Source: Globodera rostochiensis
Taxonomy: Eukaryota; Nematoda; Chromadorea; Rhabditida; Heteroderidae
DNA length: 64,000 nt
Assembly: GCA_018350325.1 (NCBI GenBank)
Contig: JAEVLN010000022.1
Span: forward strand, 451,105-515,104
Direction of reading: 5' to 3'
In this document: in pieces, positions 1 to 10,836 of the stretch
Position numbering within the stretch: position 1 is the stretch's first letter
Layout: every line of letters begins with the position of its first letter
Translations under genes and position numbers: made by a program
The notes under the pieces: model-generated
The model's database searches: none
What the model saw: only the letters and a program-made list of their open reading frames with translations
Told to the model about the DNA's origin: nothing

Positions 1-314
1 AAAAATTGAATAAAAAATTCCAAAATTTTCTCGGCGGCGCCTATCGGCACCGCCGACCCACCCGCCCCTCGCCTGAAAAGTAGTTGGGAAAAATTGGGCG
101 AAAAAAACACGGTGGCGCTCAGCTGGCCTGTCATTTGAGCGCCGGCGCTCTAATGTCAACTTCGCAGCGCTCGAGCCGACCCCCCCCCCCTTGGCCATCT
201 ATGATTTTTTCTGGCTACGGCCCTGGGTCTAACTAGAGGCATTTTGAAATTTAGCAGTAGGTTTTTTCTGTCTTCTATATAAAACTTTTTATAACTTATG
301 TTCACCATCAGAAT
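1..314. repeat. AT-rich intergenic DNA with a GC-rich hairpin repeat
   Basis: No gene is visible here. At about 31-57 there is a GC-rich block able to form a hairpin (stem TCGGCGG / CCGCCGA), set in AT-rich DNA. The same block recurs at about 13854-13880 (inverted), 56783-56810 and 56991-57019, so it is part of a dispersed repeat. A run of Cs sits near 181-191. Confidence 0.6.
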
Positions 315-1260
315 GTGCCCGACATTTTCCGACGGGGGCTTCAATGCGCAATGGATCAGCCAAAAGTGGAGGAGGAGGAAGAAGCAACACAAGACAATAA
401 AAAGGGGCAAGAAGTGAAAAAGAAGTTGAAGGTGGGAGAAGGGGAGCAAATTATTGTGAAGGAAGAAGGCGAGCTAAGAAACGAAGGAAATGTTGTGATA
501 CCGGACAGAAGAAAAACACCGTCACCAACAAATGACGAGGTATGGTGAATATCTACGGGGGAGGGGGGGGCGAGGGTCTGTTGTTCTGTTTTGTCAACCG
601 TTTTTTGTTAAAAAACTCGAATCATTTTTTAATTTTCCAAACCGGGCTGCCTCAAGAGCAGTTTCAGCATAAGTTGGAATACTTTCGAACGCCAATCTTG
701 AACAAAAGGGCTCTTTGGAAAAATGGCCAAATTAGTATTTTACAATATATTTGAATTATAATCACTGAACATCGCAGACATTCGCGGAAACTATAACTTT
801 GGAAGAGCTGGACAAGGCTTGCACTCGGTTTCTCAAATGGTCGACCGAAAACGATCCGAAGGTATTTACCATAATTAATTACTTTTAATCAAATGGTGTT
901 AAATTTTGTTAAAACATACGGAACAATTTTCAGGCTCTTCTCATCACAGCGAAGCATTCAGTTGCGCATGGCCGTTACGGAATCGCGTTGAAGGCTTTGA
1001 AGAAATTGGCAGACGATAAATCCAACAATGGGACGCTGTCGTCGATCTCAATGCACACAGCCATTGCGGAGGTATTTTTGACAACACTACATGGTTCCTG
1101 GGACATTCCAACAGAAAAACGAGCTGGGAAACAGCGAGCGATGTCCGATCCCTTATTATGGTTATTTCAGCTGACCGACGCACTCCGCTGGTCACACATT
1201 TCGGCACATTTTCAGAACTCTCTTCTGGTTAAGCATCGAGCAACTTATCGTCCATTCTGA
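315..1260 (+). CDS. Unknown charged protein, multi-exon
   Basis: I do not recognise this gene. The first exon opens at 315 and encodes a Glu/Lys-rich, probably disordered stretch (VEEEEEATQDNKKGQ), ending at a GAG|gtatgg donor near 540. An exon near 774-860 reads TLEELDKACTRFLKWSTEND and ends AAG|gtattt. A third starts after ttttcag near 935 and reads ALLITAKHSVAHGRYGIAL, then KALKKLADDKSNNG, suggesting a helical domain. The frame stays open to a stop at 1260, so an intron at about 1073-1168 (GAG|gtattt to tttcag) may be either retained or spliced. An additional small exon between 545 and 773 is possible. Exon phases agree and codon use looks coding, but no family could be assigned. Confidence 0.5.
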
Positions 1261-1384
1261 TTGTGCCAATATAATATTAAACTCGAATATCATCTTTCAT
1301 TTCGAATTTCAATGGAAAGATCTGCCAAATTATTAAGTCAAGATGTTTTTAAATACGTGATAAAACTGTAAAGGCTCAAGCTTC

Positions 1385-2553
1385 TTAATCCCGTCTCTCC
1401 CTGTTTATCTCATTTGTCTCGCTCCCCGTCCCATTCTTTTCCTCCTCTCCCTCCGGCACATCGTCATCCCCCCCGGGTTTGTCGGTCGATGCTGACGCAT
1501 TGGGATATTCTTGGGCGGCGTTGGTAATGCCAGGAGGCCAACCATCGGCGCCACACATCGCAGCGGTGAGACTGGACAGCAGCAGCGCGTTCGTTGGAGA
1601 GAAGGCCAACTAGACGAAGCGGAAGAGACGAGCGGCAGCGCACTTGGCGGACTCGCAGCAGTGCTTTCCACCGCAACTAGCGTGGCGTTTCTGCGAGATT
1701 TCTCGCCTAAATTATGATGAAAATGAGTTATTTTCTTGGCTGGTTTCCGTCCCCCACCTCTTTTGGCCACTCGTAGCCGTCTCTTCTCATTGCCACTGTC
1801 GCCGTTGGGACCTCCAAAATCCGGCGAGTTCTCTCTGTCCTGGCTGATTGTGAGCATGCCCCCGTTCGTTTTGGCCTAGAAAAAGGAAAATTTAGTTAAA
1901 TTAGGATGGCTAGCTCTTCTTTTGAAAAATAAAAACAGAATATACTTCCAAAATGTTCCCTTAAAACCAAACATTTGCCTTTTTGGGCGGCTCGGGGCTG
2001 GCACTTCCACCGCCGCCGCTAAGAATCATTCTGTGCGACCGATTGTGCTCCGCCAAAGTCTTTCTGCATGGAAAGCACTTGCCACAGTCTTTGCAGTCGT
2101 AGGTGAACCCGGTGTGGGTGCCCATGTGCAGGTTTAAGTCAAACGCGGTCATGAAAGTCTGCAAAATGGGGAATTTAAATTGAATTTCCTTAGCCTGCGA
2201 TCGAATCAAAAACAAAACCTAACTTCAGACCAATATATGCAATTTCAATCAACCTCTGATCAGTGATCACCCACCCACCCCTCCCACTCGAAAGGACGGA
2301 AGATGGTTTTGTTGGAAAACAAAATTTTATAAAAATCAAACAAAATATTCAATTAATCATTCTTCAGAAACGCCGAGCGGCACATTGACGCTCAGTTCCA
2401 TGGCACATTGCCGGTACTCTCTTTCATGAACCTTCCAGTGTTGGCCCCGGGCACTTTCCTTTCCCAACTGAACTTGCTCCTTGTCGATTTGAGCTTCAAC
2501 AAAATTGTTAGGACTCCGTTCGGCGCTTTCGGACGGCGAATCGCTACCATACT
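1385..2553 (-). CDS. C2H2 zinc-finger protein, 3' part
   Basis: The clearest exon runs from about 2158 down to 1961 after a ttgcag acceptor. It reads DLNLHMGTHTGF and then YDCKDCGKCF...LAEHNRSH, which is the end of one C2H2 finger, a TG-type linker and a complete C-X2-C...H-X3-H finger; such proteins bind DNA as transcription regulators. Downstream, basic (RVAKRGGGRKPAKK) and acidic (DDDVPEGEEEKNG) open stretches at 1385-1857 may be the C-terminal exons. An open exon at about 2357-2553 (KEQVQLGKESARGQHWKVHE) lies just upstream and could belong to the same gene through a donor near 2384, or be the last exon of another gene. The first finger's CxxC half was not found, so the 5' end is incomplete. 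Confidence 0.5.
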
Positions 2554-2814
2554 ACTTCATGGTCGGTCTTTAAATATTACTGATTAAAATATTTATTCTT
2601 TTATTATTATTTTTGAAGAATCTCCGCTAGTCTGCGTGGAACAAATTCATATGCTTCAGCAGAGAACCGGTTTGTTCATTCCCAACAATGAAAATGTAAT
2701 TTGTGGAAAAACTTCGACAATTTCAACTACAAAATAGACAAAAGACTCGAGTGAAGTAAGTATAACAGTTTTATATGTATTTAATTAATTTATTTGTTAA
2801 TTTAATTGTCATTT

Positions 2815-3782
2815 TAGTCGCCGTCCATTTGCCCGTTTCAAGTGCGTGCATTCTGTGCATGCATTGACCATGTTGACGGCGTGCAGCTGAACTGCACTGC
2901 TCCGGGACGCGCAGCAACAAATAGCAGTGGCCAAGTTGGCAGTTGGGCCACAACAGAATGGAAGTGGCGTTATACAGCTAATGCAGGTCATAAAAGATAA
3001 ATACATTCGACGACTCGAACTTACCAATCCACATCCGGTCCCGTTTTTGTCTTCTGGAGCCAGACTACACACGGCACACAGCGTAAGTTGCAATTTATAA
3101 TACTAAAAGTTTAATAATAATTATGGGAAAGTAATTTTAATTAACAGATAAATAACGATGAAAATGGTAATCGTTGCTAACTTTGCCGCCAAGCATTGTT
3201 ATGGCGGCGGGTGGGGGATAGCAAATTTGTCAAGACTAAATGTTGACGGAGAAGAAAATGTTGAAAAAGAAGCGGAAAATGATGACAAAGGTGCTGCTGT
3301 GCATAATAAATATTTTAGAAAAAATATTTATTCAAAAAACACTCGATAATTAAAATTATTATTCTAAAATGGTATTATTAATGGTTCATTTTCAGAACAT
3401 GGCCATAACTCGGGCAATGTTTCCAAAACGGCCAATGATAATGGGGAAGGTGGGCAAAAGTTGGAACAGTTCGAATTGCGTCCGCACGACGGCAACGAAT
3501 TGGAGGGAGAGAAATTCTGCAGAAATTATTGGGGAGGACGGCAAATTCACTGAGGGCAAATTTGAAGAAGAAGAAAGCGGCATTAATGTGGGAACCAGCA
3601 GGCAAAAAAGCAATGGTAAATAAATCTTATTGTTAAAAACGCTTTTTAATCGTAATTTTTAAAATTGGCATTAACTTTATTTAGGCAAGCCGCTGCCTAC
3701 CGCCGTGATCGTAATTTGCATGAGTACTGTTGGCTTTGTGATGCTGGCCGTTTTTGTGGGCATGTGCGTTGCGAAAAAGTAA
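2815..3782 (+). CDS. LRR-like single-pass membrane protein (frame break in first exon)
   Basis: The exon at about 2819-3080 begins after tttag and ends at AGC|gtaagt. It opens with an LRR N-cap-like Cys cluster (CPFQVRAFCAC...GVQLNC) and continues QLMQVIKDKYIRRLELTN, a leucine-rich-repeat-like strand, but the two halves are in different frames, the switch falling near 2901-2907 (ccggga). Small exons follow near 3147 and 3225, then 3397-3613 (acidic, disordered; it may contain a short intron at about 3480-3520). The last exon, 3685-3782, encodes PTAVIVICMSTVGFVMLAV, a membrane segment, and ends VAKK, an ER-retrieval-like dilysine tail. The likely topology is extracellular LRR, one membrane segment and a very short cytosolic tail. 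The opposite strand of 2771-3099 is also open with plausible splice sites, so strand assignment of that exon is not certain. Confidence 0.45.
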
Positions 3783-3997
3783 AATAAAATATAATTTATT
3801 TTATTGGAAAATCAAAATCCTTAAGAATTTAATAATGCAAAAAAAAAAGAAAAACTGTCAATTTTTTCTCGACAAAATGCTCCATTTAAAAAAAGACATT
3901 TTTCGACAATTAGCTATGAAATCTGTAAAATAACTAAAAAGTGATTTCATAGGTCATATTTGGGCATTTTAAGAAAATTGGATTGCTATACATACAG

Positions 3998-4154
3998 ACG
4001 GCAAATTCGATGTTTTGGCGACGTGCTCAACACCGAACACATCAAAGAAGCGCTGGCTGAAGCGGTGCGCAAAAGCGTTTCGGAGCATCAATCAGTGATG
4101 ATCAATGTGCTAATCGGAAAGACCAATTTCCGCGAGGGGCCCATCAGTGTGTGA
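3998..4154 (+). pseudogene. ILVBL: Orphan C-terminal exon of an ILVBL-like thiamine-diphosphate lyase
   Basis: After a catacag acceptor the frame reads GDVLNTEHIKEALAEAVRK and ends VLIGKTNFREGPISV before a TGA at 4154. The ending INVLIGKTxFRxGxISV is how ILVBL (2-hydroxyacyl-CoA lyase 2, acetolactate-synthase-like, an ER enzyme of phytosphingosine breakdown) terminates. No other ILVBL exon is visible in the 200 bp upstream, where the LRR-like gene ends on the same strand. It is therefore either a gene fragment left by rearrangement, or a last exon whose other exons lie far upstream across the LRR-like gene. The reading frame is intact over the exon. Confidence 0.55.
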
Positions 4155-4365
4155 TCCATTTTTTGTATTTAAATGAAGGAGCTCTGCCGATGTTCACCAA
4201 ACCATTCCGATTTTTTAGAATTGTTTTTGAAAAGTTATTTGATCTACGATATTTAAAATGGGTTTATAAAACCCGAACCTAATCGTTAAAAGCCGAAAGT
4301 GTTCATTTTGACAAAAGCACACACTTTCTTCGGTGGGTTTATGGAATGGCAGTGTAAAAGGCGTT

Positions 4366-4780
4366 TCAATGGCTCAAATTTGTTGCGATTGCCATCCCGC
4401 GGATTGTAAGCGTCGTCTGCGCGCCGTCCCTTTCCGATTCCGACAGAAGCAAATCGTCGAATAGTGCGTTCTGTTGCTGGAAGCGGTGCCGCGTGTTCGG
4501 ACGTCCCGTCATTCGCGAGGCGTTCAGTGACTGGCGCGAGAAGAAATCGGCCGGGCTGACGAATCTTCGCGCTTCATTACGATTATCCGCGGCACATCGG
4601 CTCTCTGACAAGGGACTTCCGCCGACTGTTGGCCTCGGCTGGGCATGGACAACACTTTGGCCGCTCTGAGCACGAGATGAAGCTGGTTGGAGGATGATGA
4701 CGGCGATGGCACAGCTGCAACAGCAGAGAAAGTGGTCACGCTCAAAGATCGTTTGTTTGCTGATTTGCACAATAAACGAT
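4366..4780 (-). CDS. Unknown Ser/Arg-rich terminal exon
   Basis: An exon-like open stretch begins after an atctgcag acceptor at about 4781 on the minus strand. The frame ends FVSPADFFSRQSLNASRMTG...LLLSESERDGAQTTLTIRG and stops at 4366. A second frame is also open in 4524-4772 (SVTTFSAVAAVPSPSSSSNQ), so a short intron or a different frame is possible. I do not recognise the product. Upstream minus-strand exons would have to lie beyond the foldback element at 5145-5775; none is evident. Confidence 0.35.
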
Positions 4781-5144
4781 CTGCAGATGGGTAAATTAAA
4801 ACAAAAGCATAAACATTTGAATGTGAAGTCTAACCCATCATCGAATGAATGCACGTAAATGTGTCCAAAAATGTATGAATTGTGATAATGTCGATCAGGC
4901 TGGACGGTAGGATCAAAGAATTGGTAAATTTTTTTGAATGAATTCGCATTTTTGCATTTTCCATTCGAAAGTTGGGCGTCACATTCACAAATACCCGCAG
5001 GGCGGGAGCACTTTTTAAGAAACATATACAGTATGTATGAAAAACATGAATATTGCAGAAAATCCTTCCTGTTATGTATGTAAATGTTACAAAAAGCATT
5101 CACTTTCGCTGATTGGCATGTAAACTTTGACATTTAAGGCGTTA
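4781..5144. other. AT-rich intergenic stretch
   Basis: No conserved coding or repeat structure is seen. Long open frames on the minus strand here look like chance readings of AT-rich DNA. Confidence 0.5.
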
Positions 5145-5775
5145 CGTTTCGGCCCCCACGTTTCGGCCCCAGACCTTTGAAGTGCCATAACTCTTGATGA
5201 AACCAACCAAACTAAATAAATTAGGTATCAATCGAAAGCTCTATATGTTTAGAAGGGGAAAAACCCAACTCGTTCCCCTTTGCCCAACTTTTTTGAACTT
5301 TTTGTATTATAACTTTTTTTCTAGCGAACCAAATGAAATATTTTTGGTATCATTTGAAAGCAAACACTCAGTAGAAGCTATTAGCAAGCAAAAGCTAACC
5401 GATTGGTCAAATGCCAAAAAAGTTACGGCCCGAAAAACTGAAATTTTTATTTTTTTGGCCAGAATTGCCACAACTTTTTTGGCACTTGACCAATCGGTTA
5501 GCTTTTGCTTGCTAATAGCTTCTACTGAGTGTTTGCTTTCAAATGATACCAAAAAAATTTCATTTGGTTCGCTAGAAAAAAAGTTATAATACAAAAAGTT
5601 CAAAAAAGTTGGGCAAAGGGGAACGAGTTGGGTTTCGTCCGTTTAGAAGCTATTATCTAGCAGGGACTAAATGATCATATAAACCTTTAAAAAAATGGTT
5701 TGAAAAGAGCGAAACCCTAAGTTTTGTGGTAATTGCACTCCAAATGTCTGGGGCCGAAACGTGGGGGCCAAAACG
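5145..5775. mobile_element. Foldback MITE with near-perfect internal hairpin
   Basis: The outer ends are inverted copies of each other (CGTTTCGGCCCCCACGTTTC at the left; the right end matches with one change over about 35 bp). Inside, 5261-5425 and 5473-5635 are inverted repeats of about 165 bp, nearly identical, around a short loop. Because the DNA is palindromic, both strands translate to the same peptide, so these frames are not genes. It codes for no transposase. The high arm identity suggests a recent element or ongoing arm correction. Confidence 0.85.
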
Positions 5776-5839
5776 ACCTGCTCCCTTCCTTGCTATTTCC
5801 ATCGTTAAGTTATAGTGCACAACCCTGTTTATTTTAGAT

Positions 5840-6812
5840 ATGCAGAGTACTAAAAAAAAATTTCAATTTTGCCATTTGATGCTGATGACTGTTTTAACAA
5901 GTCTACAATTAGCACTTCGATTTGACTTATCCGCAGCGCCTGAAAACCAAATGAATGCCGAAAATCAAAGAAATTTGATGGTTCGGATCAGTGCCCACAA
6001 TTTTTGCTCAGATAGTGACGAATTTTGGTTGGAACACAGCGACGAAAGTTTGCTTTCAGCCGCAAAAAACACATTTTTTATTGGATGTTTCAATCTGGAT
6101 GAACAGTGGCTGAAGTGTCAGAGTGTCACCGAGTCGGTCAATGCTAGCGGAAGCAATACAATGGTGGAGTTTTAGGAGTTTGAATAGAAATTATTGGTAA
6201 TTATGGAGTTATGCAGCATTAGCATCCATTCACATAGCTCCCCTTTTTGAATTGGCTTTGCTGCTTTAACTGTCAAATTTTTTTAGGTAGAGCTTTGCCC
6301 CTACTTCGGCACTTCGAAGGGTCCGCTACTCTTTGCCAATGTGAGTTGTCGCGTGTTGCCGTGCATTGAGTGTCATGGGGCGAGGAATTTCATGAAGCAA
6401 ATGCCATGCAAAAAGTGCTTTAGCTTTCAGACAAGAAATGCGTGCATAAAATCGAATTTTTACAGGCACACCGGCCATTACTTTCTCTCCGCTCTTCTTT
6501 ACTCCATTTTCCTTGGCCCATTTGCCGTTGACCGTTTCTATTTGGGTTATTCGGCAATTGCAGTCGGCAAACTGATGACTTTGGGCGGTTTGGGTGGGTA
6601 AAATAGTAAAAAGTGTTGAAAAATGGAAAAATGCACCATCAAACAAATCGCAAACAGAACCTTGCAAAAATTTTTCAAAAAAATTGAACGAAGGCTTTTT
6701 TAATGTTGTCATTACTTTCGCAGGTGTTTGGTGGTTAGCTGACATTTTTTTGCTGCTATCTGGGCATCTGACGCCTGCAGACGATTCCGAATGGCAACCA
6801 TTTTGGCAATGA
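5840..6812 (+). CDS. TM2D2: TM2 domain-containing protein (TM2D2 type)
   Basis: Three exons: 5840-6163 (signal peptide, hydrophobic residues about 10-30, then a Cys-containing ectodomain), 6287-6593 and 6724-6812, with matching phases; about 239 aa against about 214 in human TM2D2. The ectodomain carries Cys-rich motifs (FANVSCRVLPCIECHG). The TM2 domain reads TGHYFLSALLYSIFLGPFAV, then DRFYLGY...AVGKLMTLGGLG|VWWLADIFLLLSG and LTPADDSEW, matching TM2D2 closely, including the DRF motif between the two membrane segments. In flies and worms the three TM2D proteins act in Notch signalling and the endolysosomal system. The start at 5840 is chosen because it gives a signal peptide. Confidence 0.88.
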
Positions 6813-7043
6813 GCGAATGCGATCTCAAAGGAAAAAAAAGGCTTTTGGTTTAGAATTTTAAAAATTATTTTTTCAAACTTTTTACAACATTAATTGTATT
6901 GTATGTACATATATAAAAGGATTTGTTTCCTTTTCTTTATTTTTGTTTTTAGTTATTATTTTTCGCTATTTAATTATACCTTTGAAAAGATTTAATCTAT
7001 AGTACTCATAAATAAGCTCAATTTATGTGTAGGTTGTGCGAAA
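6813..7043. other. AT-rich spacer between TM2D2 and MTG1
   Basis: Same-strand spacer of about 230 bp, AT-rich, with no coding signal. The spacing would allow TM2D2 and MTG1 to be co-transcribed. Confidence 0.4.
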
Positions 7044-8867
7044 ATGCATTTTCACAGCAGCAATTTGCTTCGGCTTTCAACGTTCCGACTGAAACTTCTC
7101 AATTTGACGACGGATTTTGCAAGTTCCGCCATTGGCGCGGCGTCACAAAATCAACGAAACCCTTGCGGGGATGGCACTCCGCCGATGGCCACGCCAAGAT
7201 TTCCCGACTTTGTGAGCCGTCAGAGATTTACGCTGCCGTCGACATACGCGAAGCAGGACTGGTTGGCATTCATTTTATTTAAGAAGAGTCGGTATTGACC
7301 AGAGTTGTATGCTTCGGGATCATAATTCGCAACACAAACGCCCAACAATGATATTGGGTCATTGCATAAAAAAAGGACGGTTTTTTTCAATCAGGCAATT
7401 TTCCCCGTTTTTGTTAGTTCTTTCTCAATATTAGTCCTATTGGTGTATTGATAAATTTTTCGTAAATTCAAAATTTGGCTGGGGCTGGAATTCCGAATTG
7501 GTTGAAACTGAGAATATTCCCCAGAGTTCCGAAGCTTATATTCTTTTTTTGTTTAGGTTTCCAAAACATATGGGCCTTCAAATGAAAGTGATGGAGGGAA
7601 AACTGCGAACTGTGGACTTGGTCATCGAAGTGCACGACGGTGGGGCAAAGAAAAATAAACATTTTGATTTGGAAATTTAAGCGACAAAAAAAGCATCCTT
7701 TTACTTTTAAGCTCGGGTCGCTTTGACCGGAAGGAATCCGACATTTGGTGCGAGGTTGTACTCAATTCGACCGCACATTCTCGTCCTGAACAAAATGGAC
7801 CTGATAAGCATGAAGCGTTATAAGTAATGAACGAACAATAATCAAAATTAAAATATTTTTTTATGCTTACAAATTAGCAGTCATTTTGCGATTTTCAGGG
7901 AGCCCATCGAAGAGTACTATCGGCGAACACAGAACCTAACCAACATTTGCTGGACAAACTGTAAGGATGTGCGCAACACAGCCAAATTCAGCACTTTGGT
8001 TGACAAAATGTTGGAGTTGCTGCGGAACGAACACCGCTTCAACAGAACGGTGAAGACGGAGTACCAAGTGATGGTGGTCGGCATTCCAAATGTGAGCGGA
8101 AGGGGGGGGCATTGGCACAGCATCCAAATGCGTATTCATTTAAACCTTTTAAAGCATTCTTTTGGTGATATCATTTTGATTTCATTTGCGAGTTGAATTT
8201 GTTATGGAAAAAAACATTTAGACTGGCAAGTCCTCACTGATTAACGCACTACGCAATGTAAATTTGGACTTTGGCAAAGCGTGTCAAGAAGGCGCACGGC
8301 CCGGAGTGACTACCCGTGTCCAAAATCGAGTTCGAATCCTGTAAGAAGACATTATATCTCTTCTTCAAGAAGTTGGAAGCTTAGCCGTTTTCAGGGACCG
8401 TCCACTCACTTATCTGTTGGACACCCCGGGGGTGCTTAACCCATGGTGAGTTTCACATTAAAAATCTGTTTCAGCAATTTTTTGTTCATTTTTTGGGGCC
8501 AACAACGTTGACGCAGCGATGAAGTTGGCGATTTGCAATTTGGTGTTGGAATCGACCACAAAGCCCAATTTTGTCGCTGACTATTTGCTCTACTTCATGA
8601 ATAAGTGTGGGCCACACTTTGTCCGTTTGATTTTTTCTCTTCAGGTTCGGCGACTTTTCCTACGTCGACTTTCTCAAAATGGACGCGCCCAGCAACGACA
8701 TAAAGCGCGTGCTGCTTGCCGTGTCCAAACTACAGAACATCACGACCAAAGTGTACAATGTCCCGGGCGTGGAAAGAGCGTGGGACACGCACTCGGCGGG
8801 CAAAAACTTTTTGGAATTATTCCAAAAACGAGCGACGGACCGCTTCCTGGACCGCGATTTGCTCTGA
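7044..8867 (+). CDS. MTG1: Mitochondrial ribosome-associated GTPase 1
   Basis: A circularly permuted GTPase needed for mitochondrial large-subunit assembly. The exons are about 7044-7261, 7557-7639, 7712-7823, 7899-8091, 8222-8340, 8395-8445, a poorly defined one ending near 8604, and 8645-8867. Motifs appear in permuted order: FPKHMGLQMKV...LVIEVHD|ARVALTGRNP; G4 NKMD; G1 VVGIPN|TGKSSLINAL, made by splicing; G3 LLDTPGVLNP; then MKLAICNLVLE...ADYLLYFMNK and a C-terminal helical part ending RFLDRDLL. The N-terminal exon is basic and hydroxylated, fitting a mitochondrial presequence; the start could also be at 7025 in another frame. The join between the exon ending near 8445 (CCATG|gtgagt) and the one containing ATGAAGTTGGCG at about 8519 does not keep frame with the obvious sites, so that junction is unresolved. 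Confidence 0.88.
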
Positions 8868-9364
8868 ATGTTTAATTTAAACTCCGTAAGACTTTAAAAC
8901 TAATCCTTTTGTTTTTTGAAAATATCCAAATAATTTAATTTTTTTCAGAGGCTTTGGCGATTCGTGGACTTGCTCAGAATCGAAAGACAAATGATGGAAA
9001 ACGGAGGAAAATAATCCTTTGTTGTATAATATATGAAATCTGAGTTTGCCGACGATTGTTTGTGTTTTCAATTTTTATTAACAAAAACAACAACATAACA
9101 ATGAATCGGGGCTGAGGCGGCATAAACTCAAAACATTTTCAGTGGAGGAGGCTAAGTGCAGAGGCAAAAATTCTTCACACCCGTTTCGGGGTTGAGTTTT
9201 GTGCGGTAGTCCGGTAAAATAACGAATTATAAGTGCTCAAACGGATTTTTGCTTTTTAAATTTAACCCCTGCATTTGTTGGAAGTGGTAATAAGGTCGTA
9301 ACGCGGTGGAACAGGGGGGTGGGGTGTGGAGGACAGACGGCAACAGAAAAGTGAAAACCTTTTT
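8868..9364. other. 3' flank of MTG1, no clear gene
   Basis: AT-rich. A minus-strand stretch at about 9153-9210 reads YRTKLNPETGVKNFCLCT before a stop and could be a terminal exon, but no acceptor or upstream exon supports it. Confidence 0.4.
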
Positions 9365-9620
9365 GTTAGTTAACCAAATCAAACTTCTTGATACAGTTGA
9401 CAACACTATGTCTGTAGATGCTATAAAGGGTACAATTGCGAAATATGTGTACCTCTCGAAACTGCTATTATATACAAATTTCGATTCCGCTCATCGCATG
9501 AATATTCAATTTTTTTTGCAGCCGACTTAATTTTAAGAAAGTTATGATTCGGTGCGCTAAGTTGGCACAAAATTTACACCAAATGAATGGTATCAAGGCT
9601 GTTTGATTTGGTTAACTAAC
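9365..9620. mobile_element. Short MITE with 20-bp perfect terminal inverted repeats
   Basis: GTTAGTTAACCAAATCAAAC at 9365-9384 is exactly repeated in inverse orientation at 9601-9620. The similarity extends outwards with mismatches (cttttt / aaagaa), and inwards there is ttgatac / gtatcaa. The element is 256 bp and non-coding. It lies downstream of the minus-strand gene cluster. Confidence 0.75.
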
Positions 9621-9680
9621 AGAAAGATGTTTCATCAAACTTGCCAACTTTGCTAGTGAAGAGGGAATGGGAAGGGGAGA

Positions 9681-10332
9681 TCAGCCAAAATCGTCGGCCG
9701 GGAATTCGGTTTTGGCCAATTCGACCGGCGGTCTCCGCGGCTTCGACTCTTTCCCGGTCATGAGCTCCAATATGTTCACATGTTCACGGTTCTTCACTCG
9801 CGAGGCAATCGACTGCACTCTCTTTCTGCCGTCTTCATCCACCTACGTTATCAAAAAGAAAAATGTAAATTAGGGAGTTCAGTTCATGCCGTTTCGTGTG
9901 AAGGTTGAGAAACACAATTAAAACTCATGGGTCCAGACACAAAAATGGCATTAACCTTGCCATCAATTGGGGTACCGTATCACCCTAAAAATAACATACC
10001 GTAGCCGAACGGGAAAAGTATATCCGACCGAAGTAGGACCAGCCGAGGAAAAAAAAAAGGCCGGAAACAAAGACTTTGACCTTCATCGCCTGCAAAAAGG
10101 GATCCCAAAATAATGTGTGTATTAACAGAAAGGTTACCCCAGAAAAAATTTCTTCCCCCCTGCTCCCCCGCCCCCTGGGTACGTACTGATTTTAAGCAAT
10201 AATTTACACAAAAAAAAATCAAATAAAATAACTCACCCCTTCATAGGTTTTGATCGGACGTATAAACTTGTTCCTCCGCCAATATCGAACCCGACGCCTC
10301 AGCCCAAAATAGGAGAAAAATAATGAACGCAT
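9681..10332 (-). CDS. Small single-pass membrane protein, possibly mitochondrial
   Basis: Three exons in perfect phase: 10237-10332, 10000-10089 and 9681-9842, giving 115 aa. The N-terminal 32 residues are strongly basic with aromatic residues (MRSLFFSYFGLRRRVRYWRR), like a mitochondrial presequence. One membrane segment follows (VKVFVSGLFFFLGWSYFGRI), then a soluble charged tail ending KTEFPADDFG. I do not recognise the family. It lies about 110 bp downstream of NOP10 on the same strand, typical spacing within a nematode operon, so it is probably co-transcribed and trans-spliced. Confidence 0.75.
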
Positions 10333-10441
10333 AAATCGAAGACGCTTAAACAATCGCAGGACCTTAAAACGGGGGGAATAAAACAGGACCAAGAGCGATT
10401 ATCATCGCAATTCCAATTACCCTAATTATCGGTTCGGTTTA

Positions 10442-10836
10442 TTAATATTTCAGTGCCGGCTGCTGAGTGGGCAAAAGGCCAAAGCGCTTTTTGACAATCA
10501 GACGGAATTTGGAATATTTGTCTTCCGGTGAAAAACGAGCCGGATGCGCGGAGAAAGTGTTGCGTCCGAAAGAATCTTGTTTCTGCAAAATTAAAGAAAG
10601 TTTAGCAATTTTATACAATTAGAACCTTAAGGTTTGTACCCTATAAAAGGAGCCTTATTTTTACATCAAGGTGAGGAAGACACTAAACCAAAAAAAGAAT
10701 TTAATGAAGGAGGAGCATCTCTTTTATCGGAGATTAGGGGGACGGGTTGCCATATTTCGGTCCCTATTTTTTGCATTTCTACCTTCAATGTGTAAACGCG
10801 ATTGCCCTGTTCGTCCAAGTAATATTTCAGATACAT
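10442..10836 (-). CDS. NOP10: H/ACA ribonucleoprotein subunit NOP10
   Basis: Two exons, 10783-10836 and 10442-10582, give exactly 64 aa, the usual NOP10 length. The N-terminus [18 protein letters not shown] forms the zinc-ribbon-like part; the second exon reads [19 protein letters not shown] and then [19 protein letters not shown], the conserved linker and helix that contact dyskerin. NOP10 is a core subunit of the box H/ACA snoRNPs that pseudouridylate rRNA and snRNA in the nucleolus, and of telomerase RNP in vertebrates. Donor AAG|gtagaa and acceptor ttgcag are clear. It is the third gene of the minus-strand cluster. Confidence 0.95.

Noticed and set aside
5194..5603. Two similar proteins on opposite strands
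   Set aside because: They are the two strands of a palindromic foldback element.
9133..9215. Minus-strand terminal exon reading YRTKLNPETGVKNFCLCT
   Set aside because: No acceptor at its 5' side and no upstream exon could be found; a fifth operon gene is possible but unsupported.
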